Source: Cyrtodaria siliqua (lineage: Eukaryota > Mollusca > Bivalvia > Adapedonta > Hiatellidae). From it: DNA of 64,000 nt. Location of the stretch: contig JAWPHD010010957.1 of NCBI GenBank assembly GCA_037043455.1, positions 24,193 through 88,192 on the forward strand, read 5' to 3'. The position numbers were made by a program, and so were the translations under genes. Below are positions 56,265 to 64,000 of this stretch, piece after piece; position 1 is the stretch's first letter; the number at the start of each line of letters is the position of its first letter. The notes under the pieces are model-generated. The model was not told the DNA's origin, ran no database searches, and worked only from the letters and a program-made list of their open reading frames with translations.

Positions 56265-56345
56265 AAAATTTCACATTTTTATTTATCCTCCGTACATGTA
56301 ACATCGATAAATATACGGCTTCACATATATATGATAAAAAAATCG

Positions 56346-56424
56346 TTGCCCGGAACTGGATTTAAACCACAGCCTTGCACTTGTAAGTTTTAAAAAATGT
56401 ATGCTGAACCACTAGACCACGGCT
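56346..56424 (-). ncRNA. tRNA-like unit, TTAA element copy 3, first
   Basis: On the minus strand it reads GTGGTCTAGTGGTTCAGCA-like (A box) and GCTGTGGTTTAAATCC (B box with a mutated TTCAAAC), matching the rightward unit of copies 1 and 2. Confidence 0.6.
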
Positions 56425-56526
56425 ATTTATTGGCATGTTGAAGAATTTTTAACACTAAACAGGCATCACGTAATAACAAGCGCGCGCACACACAAACTCA
56501 TCAAGCGCTAAATAACAAGTCGAGAT

Positions 56527-57804
56527 AACCGAAATGTAAATGGTGTCACAAGAGAAACCGATATAGATCAAGCCAATATGTACCTCAAATTATTTATTCT
56601 GCTTTATGCAGATGATACTGTATTGTTTAGTGAAAACGAAAATGACTTTCAGATAGCACTTAACAATTTTAAAGAATATTGTGATACTTGGAAATTAAAA
56701 ATTAATGTGGAAAAAACAAAAATAGTTATTTTTAGTAAAGGTAATTTAAGACAATTCAGAAATTTTAATATAGGAAATGATGTAGTGGAAAGAGTAGACC
56801 ATTATAAATATCTTGGAATATACTTCTCAAGAAGTGGATCTTTTTTAAAGACCAAAAAATATATTGCTGAACAGGCAAATAAAGCATTATTCTCTTTACT
56901 GAGGAAAATTAGATATTTGTCACTCCCATATGATATGCAAATTGATCTGTTTAACAAAACTGTCAAACCAATCTTACTTTATGGTAGTGAAATATGGGGT
57001 TTTGGAAACCTAGATATTATAAAAAGAATACAGTTGAAATTCTTAAAATACATTTTTAACCTAAAGAAGTCTACCCCTACATATATGGTTTATGGGGAAG
57101 TAGGCATAACACCCATATCAGTTGACATACAAAATAAAACCATTTCATACTGGACAAAACTGATCAACAATTCAAGTGAAGTGAATAATAATGTGCAACA
57201 AAATATCTCTTCAAAAATGTATATGCTGATACAGGAACTGGTATCAAAAAGAAAGATAAAGTCCCCTTGGATAGACAATATTAAAAACATACTATGTACT
57301 TCGGGTTACTCTGGAATCTGGTATAGCCAGAGTTTTTCAAATGCAAAATGGTTAATTAAATCATCCTACCAAAAGTTGAAAGATATATTTATTCAAAACT
57401 GGCATTCAGAAATAGATAGAACATCTAACACCAATATTTATAAATTATTTAAAACAGAATTTAAACAAAGCATCTATATTAAAATGTTACCAACCTATTA
57501 CTGTAAACTACTCATCAGGTTTCTAACGAGAAATCATAAGCTACCAATCGAAGTTGGCCGTTGGAGATCCATCCCGAATAACGAAAGAAAGTGCCCTCAT
57601 TGTAATGATATTGGTGATGAGTTGCACTACCTATTACAATGCTCAAAATTTGAAGATATTAGAAAAAAATATATCCAAAGGTACTATTATACAAGGCCAA
57701 ATATGTTAAAATTTCAACAGTTACTCTCAACTGAAAATGTACAGGAACTTAAAAGGCTAAGCTACTTTATAGAGCAAATAGTTAAAACTATAAATATGGC
57801 TTAA
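56527..57804 (+). CDS. LINE reverse transcriptase C-terminal half (open, 5'-truncated)
   Basis: The frame is open from the first codon after the target duplication (56527) to the stop at 57802, about 425 codons; the first Met (56578) is internal to RT. LLYADDTVLF at about 56599-56628 holds the catalytic YADD. It is followed by KINVEKTKIVIFSKG and YKYLGIYFSRSG, the usual palm/thumb sequence, then LLYGSEIWGF. The C-terminal region has CPHC...H...C (about 57593-57640, C-X2-C-X7-H-X4-C), a zinc-knuckle-like motif. No RNase H follows. The complete lack of stops over 1.27 kb suggests a recent insertion. Without fingers and endonuclease it is not an active enzyme. Clade not assigned. Confidence 0.9.
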   Translation, partial: NRNVNGVTRETDIDQANMYLKLFILLYADDTVLFSENENDFQIALNNFKEYCDTWKLKINVEKTKIVIFSKGNLRQFRNFNIGNDVVERVDHYKYLGIYFSRSGSFLKTKKYIAEQANKALFSLLRKIRYLSLPYDMQIDLFNKTVKPILLYGSEIWGFGNLDIIKRIQLKFLKYIFNLKKSTPTYMVYGEVGITPISVDIQNKTISYWTKLINNSSEVNNNVQQNISSKMYMLIQELVSKRKIKSPWIDNIKNILCTSGYSGIWYSQSFSNAKWLIKSSYQKLKDIFIQNWHSEIDRTSNTNIYKLFKTEFKQSIYIKMLPTYYCKLLIRFLTRNHKLPIEVGRWRSIPNNERKCPHCNDIGDELHYLLQCSKFEDIRKKYIQRYYYTRPNMLKFQQLLSTENVQELKRLSYFIEQIVKTINMA

Positions 57805-58759
57805 AAATATTATTAAAAACAATAATAATAATGAATACATAAATTAAATATTAATAATAACTTTTTTCTTTTTCTGTTTCTAGTATGGTTACCATTATTA
57901 TACTAGAATGAAACTCAATCTTAAAGCTTTACTACCTGAACTGTCCTTTACGAGTTCTTATTTTTCGTTTCGGTAAGACTCATACTTATTGGAAGTCATA
58001 AAGGTTACGGCTTACAAACAAATGTAAATATGTTGATGTAAATATTTGTGTAGAATGTAAAGCATAATATTTGTAAGAAGTATGAGAGTTGGATGCAAGC
58101 CTATATTGTACCATTCAGTATGTAATGGTTGTTTATTTTGTTACACATGTACACAACAAATACTGTCCTTCAAAAGTAAATGGTGTTACTTTTGACTGTC
58201 CTTGACGAAAACTATTTTCTTAAAAATAAGACGCTATCCGAATAAAGTTTCAGCGACATAAACTTTTTAAGCTATTACCAAAAAATGGACTTCTAAATCA
58301 AGATTCAATTCAATTATTATTTAACTGTTAAATTTTGAAATATGACTACTCTATTTATAAATTGTTTGTCCATTGTTATATTTAGAAGAAGCAAGTATAC
58401 GGTATACTTACAGTTAATAGCCTTAATACACAACAAACCAAATTTCCAATAATTGTCTAAAAATAGAAAATATACATGTCAGACAATCCAGTACACTAAA
58501 AATTGTAAACTACAACTAAATGTATATTGTCATCATACATGCTTATTTTAATAGAGACCGGGACTAGAGATAGCACCCTTTACTTACGCATAAACTACTT
58601 TATCTTAATTCATAAACGTTCTATAAAAGATTAAATAGGTTCGATTTCTGTAAACAACATGTTTCACGTCCATATTGGAAAATGTATTGTACTTACTCAT
58701 TATTCAATACATTCGTCCTTTTATGTTTCGTCCTAAATGAACATTTAATAAAAATAAAA

Positions 58760-58791
<32 letters not shown>

Positions 58792-59047
58792 TAATAATAA
58801 TAATGATATGCAGTATTTATATTACATTCTCATTTAATTTATTATTCAATGCAACCTAATTAACAAATTGATATTAGCTGTTTAAATAGTGTTCTCCTGC
58901 AAAACGTGTGTGATCGTTGATTGTGTATGCTTATGTATGATTTGCCATTTGTGACTATTTGAAAACTACTTGTTGTAAATTGTATATACTTATGCATTTC
59001 ACCTGTGTGAAACTGAGTAATTAATAAATAAAGATGAATGAATTAAA
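56527..59047 (+). mobile_element. 5'-truncated LINE inserted with 5-bp target duplication
   Basis: GAGAT lies at 56522-56526 and 59048-59052. The uninterrupted host sequence in copy 1 (reverse of 32196-32245) shows the two flanks are contiguous there. The coding part is 56527-57804, followed by a 1.24-kb 3' UTR with an A/AAAAT-rich tract at 58747-58803. It ends with AATAAA at 59023-59028 and a short GAATGAATT-type tail. 5' truncation within RT is typical of target-primed integration. Confidence 0.9.
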
Positions 59048-59229
59048 GAGATCTGTTTGTTTTGAGGCGAAGTATTAGTTTTATATTCAATTTGATAACA
59101 TACAGTATTACACCAGGCAACGTTAATTTACGCGTGAGACAAGACTGACTACATATTTATTGATCCATCTTACGTTCAAATATGTTAAGTTATTTTGCCT
59201 CATAATAAATGGTAGTTAGTATATTATTT

Positions 59230-59286
59230 TATAGTTCAGTGGATAGAGCACCGGACTTGAAGTGAGTTCGAGCTCCGAAAGAGGCT
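59230..59286 (+). ncRNA. tRNA-like unit, TTAA element copy 3, second (partly deleted)
   Basis: TAGTTCAGTGGATAGAGCAC and GGACTTGA match the leftward unit of copies 1 and 2, then GAGTTCGAGCTCC. About 14 bp between the anticodon arm and the B box are missing. Confidence 0.55.
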
Positions 59287-59689
59287 AAAAAAAAAACTGT
59301 AAAAATTACTGTTACCTGTGTATAGGTACGATGTGCAATGGTAGATGTATATATGCAGTAAAAGATTTCCTGCGCTATATTTACTCGCTTAAATACCCGA
59401 TTTCGACATGAGCTGGTGAACATAAAGTTACAAATAAAGACACGCCTACAAAGAAGTAGAGATTCTGTAGCTATAAGCCACGAAGATTGGGCTACAGGGG
59501 TTAAAGACATATGTATTTACATTTTAGCAATGCAAATCACTCAACTCCTTTGAAATACCTATATGAAGTGAAGACGCCACTGCATAATGTTTAGCAGAAT
59601 AAGACAATACACACAAGGTTTAAAAAAGTTCAAGACATATTATGTAATGTGTATACTTACAGTTCAACGGGGAGAACGCTTAACAAAGG

Positions 59690-60797
59690 TTATACGTAAT
59701 GTAAAACGTTATGCTCTACAGGGGTTACTCGTTATGTTCTACATGGGGTACACGTTGTTACACGTTGTTTGTTACAGAGGTTACTCGTTATGTTCTACAT
59801 GGGGTACACGTTGTTTGTTACAGAGGTTACACGTTATGTTCTACAGGGGGTTACACGTTGTTACACGTTGTTCGTTACAGAGGTTACACGTTATGTTCTA
59901 CAGGGGGTTACACGTTGTTACACGTTGTTTGTTACAGAGGTTACACGTTATGTTCTACAGGGGGTTACACGTTGTTACACGTTGTTCGTTACAGAGGTTA
60001 CACGTTATGTTCTACAGGGTTACTCGTTATGTTCTACAGGGGTTACACGTTGTTACCCGTTGTTTGTTACAGAGGTTACACGTTATGTTCTACAGGGGTT
60101 ACTCGTTATGTTCTACAGGGGTTACACGTTGTTACCCGTTGTTTGTTACAGAGGTTACACGTTATGTTCTACAGTGATTACACGTAATGTTCTACAGGGG
60201 TTACACGTAATGCAGATGTTAAAGGTAATGTTCTACAGAGGTTACATTTCCTTTTCGACACAGGTTAAAGGGAATTGTCTCCAACATTGAAATTAAAATA
60301 TCAATAAAATTGATCCAACAAAGCTTTTGAGCGTAAGTTATACGAGAAAAAATATACTGTTATACCATATGTTCGACACTAACGTACGTTTTCGTTATGT
60401 TATACTCACTGTTTACATGTATAACAAATTCTCAAAATAGTTGTTATATCTATTTTATTGATTTTCTGGTTCAATTCTTGAAGCAAATTTCTTGAAACAT
60501 AATGTTCCACACAGGGTAAGCGTACACGAAGAGTTACATGTACTGTTAAACAGGAGTTACACGTAATGTTCTAAAGGATGTACTCGTAATGTTCTAAAGG
60601 ATTACACTTAATGTGTACTAAAGTTTTCAAATAGTGCTTACAATGGGTTACACGTAATGTGTACTAAAGTGTTCAAATAGTGTTTACAATGGGTTACACA
60701 TAATGTTACACGTAATGTTCCTCAACGCCTAAGGATATGATATAAGAATAGTTACGTGTACTATTAAACAGAGTTTACTCATAATGTTCTACAGGAT
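59690..60797 (+). repeat. GTTACACGT minisatellite
   Basis: Clean part 59705-60250: alternating GGTTACACGTTATGTTCTAC, AGGG and GGTTACACGTTGTTACACGT, TGTT, CGTTACAGA modules, giving composite units of about 57 bp. From 60.25 to 60.8 kb only isolated GTTACACGTAATGTTCTA units remain. Similar units reappear at 61500-61590 right of the TTAA element. Confidence 0.9.
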
Positions 60798-60995
60798 TTA
60801 AAGCTACAGTCTCTATATCAATCGATTTCTTCTTTGTAGGCGTGTCTTTATTTGTAACTTTATGTTCACCAGCTCATGTCGAAATCTGGTATTTAAGCGA
60901 GCAAATATAGCGCAGGAAATCATTTACTGTATATACATCGACCAGTGCACATCATACCTATACACAGGTAACAGTAAATTTTACAGAAAAAAAAA

Positions 60996-61073
60996 GTTAG
61001 CTTCTTTCGGGGCTCGAACACACGGCCTTCTGATTTCAAGTCCGGTGCTCGGTCCACTGAACGACAACGCTAC
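60996..61073 (-). ncRNA. tRNA-like unit, leftward, TTAA element copy 2
   Basis: Same layout as 32023-32100: A-box-like GTTCAGTGGACCGAGCACC, GGACTTGAAATC, and B-box-like GTGTTCGAGCCCC. Confidence 0.65.
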
Positions 61074-61202
61074 ATGAGAAAATTGTATACTAGTTACCAT
61101 TTATTATGAGGCAAAATAACCTATTTGAACGCAACTAAAGATGGATCAATAAATATGTAGTCCATACTGTCGCACCATAAATGCTGCAACATATCAACAA
61201 AT

Positions 61203-61281
61203 AGCGGTGGTCTAGTGGTTCAGCGTACATCTTTCAAAACTTAAAAGTGCAAGGCTGTGGTTCAAACCCCGTTCCGGGCAA
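61203..61281 (+). ncRNA. tRNA-like unit, rightward, TTAA element copy 2
   Basis: Best-preserved rightward unit: GTGGTCTAGTGGTTCAGCG and GCTGTGGTTCAAACCCCG with GTTCCGGGCA after it. Confidence 0.68.
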
Positions 61282-61610
61282 CTATTTGTGTATCACATAT
61301 ATTCTGGAGCCGTATATTTGTCGACGTTATCTGTACGGAGGCTAAAAAAAAATGTGAAATTTTACACATCGATTTTTGCTTATATACCGATTTTCTGGGC
61401 GTTCGTCGATTTAAAACTACTTCACACGTGACTCATTCATATTCATGAGTTATTACCAGTTAAAATAGGGACTGTACAGCTTTAAGTGTTCAAATAGGGA
61501 TTACTAGAGGTTACAAGTAATGTTTAAAAATGAGTCACACGTAGTGTCCAGATTGGATTACAAGTTATGTCCAACATACAAGTTATGTCCAGCATAAGTT
61601 GCATGTATTC

Positions 61611-62223
61611 AAAAAGGTTTGCCTTGGTTTCATTCAGCACCGGTTACGTGGGAGCTTCGTTTTTTGCTACGTAACTCTCTGTTGTGTTGAATACGCCAAT
61701 CAACATAATTATTATCAATACAGGAAGCTTCAAATGAATACAGTTTGATAACGTTTGATAAATATGCTTTCAAACTACAAACAGACTACAAGAACATTTC
61801 AGTACAGGTAAAAGTCTAGACCAAGTCTTAATTAATACCGATGCTATTTTAGGAATATATCAGTCCAGAAATATCAGAAATATCCAGAAGTAAACTTCAA
61901 TTACGACAATTATGACGCTTTTCGACGTGCGTAATCATCCGTTAAGATAAGAAAGTTGTACCATTACGACATTCGATTCGTAATAGAACCACTCACATCA
62001 AAGGAATAGCTATGATTGCTTTCATGAAACATTTTCGTTTATTGCTTCTACGCAGTGGTTGAACTTCTTTGTTGCTAAATAGTAAGGAGGAATTTAATGC
62101 TGTTGTATTAAGACAAATACAATGAAGAAGACTCACGATCAAACAGAACTGTTTTATGTTTTTGTTATTTTTTAATTGCTTCTTAATCACTTGTTTAGCG
62201 TTAGACTAATGACTTCTTATTTT
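61611..62223. other. No gene seen
   Basis: No repeat partner recognised. Confidence 0.4.
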
Positions 62224-62229
62224 GTATTA

Positions 62230-62761
62230 TATACTGAAAGGAAAATGAAACGCGACACGGGAATTTCCGCTATATATTGTATGTACAATATTACTTTGTA
62301 TTATATACTGAAAGGAAAATTAAACGCGACACGGGAATTTCCGCTATATATTGTATGTACAATATGCTGCTGTTAATCGAATGGTACATGGCTACGTAAG
62401 ATCTTTCCTTTCGGAAAAAAGACTGAAACAACACGTAACACAGCAAATAGTATTCCTGCAAAGTTCCATTATTAACAGAGTACGCGTTTGGCTCAAGCCT
62501 GTGAGCAGACTTAGGATGCAAAAATCTTTACGTTAAATACAGTACTGAACTGGCTCAATTTTTCAAAGAGAAACTTCAACATTTATGAATTTCTTTCTAC
62601 AACGTGTACTGTGATTAACAACATCACAGTTGTGTCCTTTCTCTAATTACCTGCAACTTTTCTTTTTACGATTTCCTTGGATTATATATGGAATTAAGTG
62701 TGCAGTATATTACAATATATAGCGGAAATTCCCGTGTCGCGTTTCTTTTTCATTTCAATAT
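62230..62761. mobile_element. MITE family M2, copy 2, with a duplicated left end
   Basis: The right end (62711-62761) is the inverse of the left end (TATACTGAAAGGAAAATGAA, then CGCGACACGGGAATTTCCGC), an inverted repeat of about 50 bp. The left 74 bp is present twice in tandem (from 62230 and from 62304). The interior matches 25686-26159. Confidence 0.87.
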
Positions 62762-62984
62762 ATGTACATATATGAGGATACAGGTCGCTATATGTTGATG
62801 TTGAACCCAGTCGTCGAGTTATGCTATTTTAGTAAATGTTAAGCCCAATAATCAATTTATTTATTTCTAAATGACGAATTTCCGGAAAGGGAAACAGGTT
62901 AAGTATTATAGTGGGCTTGTTTGGAATTCTGTAAACAATCGTCAATACTGGTGAGGTTGTGTGTGTGTGTGTTTCAAGTCAATA

Positions 62985-63130
62985 CATATGAAAAGTGGGA
63001 TTCTTTGGAAGCAACACAGCCAAGATAACAAAGTAGCAGATTTGGTTTTATGAAGTCTGTTTACAAGAGGTAATGTAAGAAGCACACCTATAGCACCAGC
63101 TTAAGCGGTAATCTTCATAGCCACCTCTAA
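62985..63130 (+). repeat. Dispersed repeat R2, copy 2
   Basis: It matches 24986-25150 (GAAAAGTGGGATTC, GCAGATTTGGTTTTA, CACCAGCTTAAGCGG). It lacks any TTAA insertion; the site region reads GGTAATCTTCATAGCCACC. Confidence 0.65.
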
Positions 63131-63779
63131 TGGGCTCGATAACACTAAATATTTATATGAAATAATGTGTTTACTTGTACCGAAAAAGTAGCGTAGCGTC
63201 GTTACTTCTAAATCTAACATGGTTTATGAAAAGAATCAATGCTGATTGGCTATTGAGCAGTTTTTGAAAAAATGCTATAAAAACCTCTGACGTCACGTCT
63301 TTCAACCATTAGAACGTCATTTTAAACGATTTTCAACATCGGAAAACATCCAAAAACAATGATTACGTTATTTTAAGTCAACGTTACGTTCAAACAAAAC
63401 ATTGAACTTGTTAGAAACACGAAAAAAGCTGTATATTTTCCTCGTTTAATGCTGAGAGATGGATGTAGAATGTAAGTTGTGAGAATGTGTTTGTAGTATG
63501 TACAATCTCTCGAAAATGTGTGGAAATAAAATAACACATCGAAACCGCGGCCCTTGGTATCGATGGTTTTCAAGTCCCGCCCACCAGGTTTTTATCTGGG
63601 ACAATATAAACCCCCTTGAAATATCTTTATTTCTTAAATAAAAAATACAAAATATTTCAAATAAAAGATGTATTGTGTGCTTAAGAATATGAGACACTTT
63701 TCTAGATGCTTGATTTGCTTTAATTAATGAATAGGTATACAATAAACTTTAAGGTATACAATAAACTTTAAGATTGCCG
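63131..63779. other. AT-rich; promoter-like motifs only
   Basis: GATTGGCTA (inverted CCAAT, about 63243), CTATAAAAAC (about 63275) and TGACGTCA (63288-63295) lie close together, but no transcript or ORF follows that I can support. Confidence 0.3.
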
Positions 63780-63935
63780 CATGTTCCTTTAACCCTTAAC
63801 CCGCTAAGCACGACTATAATAGCCTTTGCGTCCATTGTAAACCCAGATCTGCTGCGAGTAACTACTCGCAGGCTACTCGCAGGCTGATCAGGGTTTACAA
63901 TGTCCGGCTGCTGATCAGTCATTTCCCCCAAAACA
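63780..63935. repeat. Hairpin repeat (GATCAGCCTGCGAGTA type)
   Basis: TTGTAAACCC (63835-63844) pairs with GGGTTTACAA (63891-63900), GATCTGC with GCTGATC, and TGCGAGTA-AC-TACTCGCA is a perfect inner palindrome. The minus ORF across it simply follows the repeat. Confidence 0.7.
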
Positions 63936-64000
63936 CCCCTTTGTCACATAAATGGAAGGGTCTTAATTCAAATAAAGAACAGTCCATTATATATATGTTG

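Larger units (their letters stand above)
56036..59476. mobile_element. TTAA-bounded twin-tRNA element, copy 3 (reverse), carrying a LINE
   Basis: Relative to copies 1 and 2 it is reversed: AGCTACACAGTCTCTATTTT at 56040, and ATTCTGTAGCT ending at 59472, flanked by TTAA (56036-56039) and a mutated ATAA (59473-59476). Both tRNA-like units remain, at 56346-56424 (minus of the rightward unit) and 59230-59286 (partly deleted). Two later insertions lie within it: a 95-bp retroposed piece (56170-56264) and a LINE (56527-59047). Removing these leaves about 800 bp, the size of copy 1. Confidence 0.85.
60798..61485. mobile_element. TTAA-bounded twin-tRNA element, copy 2 (680 bp)
   Basis: TTAA at 60798-60801 and 61482-61485; ends AGCTACAGTCTCTAT and ATAGGGACTGTACAGCT. 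tRNA-like units: leftward 60996-61073 (GTTGTCGTTCAGTGGACCGA, GTGTGTTCGAGCCCC) and rightward 61203-61281 (GTGGTCTAGTGGTTCAGCG, GTGGTTCAAACCCC). The centre is about 100 bp shorter than copy 1. It sits inside the GTTACACGT array, whose units continue on both sides. Confidence 0.87.

Noticed and set aside
59587..60290. Three overlapping ORFs of 158-196 codons
   Set aside because: All are translations of the GTTACACGT minisatellite in its three frames.
63243..63295. Promoter (CCAAT, TATA, CRE)
   Set aside because: Motifs are close together, but in an unusual order and no transcript or ORF can be linked.

Overview
This window looks like non-genic, transposon-dense DNA from an animal genome, most probably a bivalve mollusc. 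It is AT-rich, has no long intact host gene, no rRNA and no convincing functional tRNA. It carries tRNA-headed SINEs with a central GTACTGGTTCTACCCAG block, LINE fragments, foldback elements, and repeats built from roughly 150-200 bp units carrying a GAGTTATGGCCC motif. The last type resembles the tandem-core pearl/Helitron-like elements described in bivalves. The species assignment is inference from repeat style. No database was searched, and all homologies were judged by eye.

Left part (1-17 kb). A decayed minus-strand LINE has ORF1, an APE endonuclease, the RT C-terminus and RNase H; it runs off the left edge and is interrupted by a 638-bp TA-flanked MITE. A mariner-like element, a short minisatellite and two hairpin-headed repeats nested one in the other follow (8.3-10.5 kb). 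Then come a MITE, several SINEs, a 618-bp near-palindromic foldback element with a 6-bp target duplication, and a 5'-truncated CR1/L2-like LINE.

Middle part (17-46 kb). Tandem arrays with units of about 42, 42 and 34 bp lie at 19.0, 19.9-21.2 and 36.7-38.5 kb. Three scattered copies of one short basic coding motif occur at 8.0, 21.6 and 29.7 kb. Foldback DNA built from iterated CCGCTAAATGT motifs lies at 31.3 and 33.6-34.0 kb. A local duplication (42.4/44.2 kb) has one copy that later received a SINE, leaving the other as the empty site. One small minus-strand ORF with a signal-peptide-like start (40.5-40.7 kb) is the only weak candidate for a host exon.

Right part (46-64 kb). An 11-bp-unit array rich in palindromes, two large inverted repeats and a nested stack dominate. 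In the stack a dispersed repeat is interrupted by a TTAA-bounded element, itself interrupted by a LINE and by a 95-bp retroposed fragment.

The most interesting object is that TTAA-bounded element. It has three copies (31.8, 56.0-59.5 and 60.8 kb). Each has short terminal inverted repeats and two tRNA-like units in divergent orientation, so that each would transcribe outward through one end. A paralogous unoccupied site for one copy is present at about 25.14 kb. I know of no described family with exactly this layout, but could not search.
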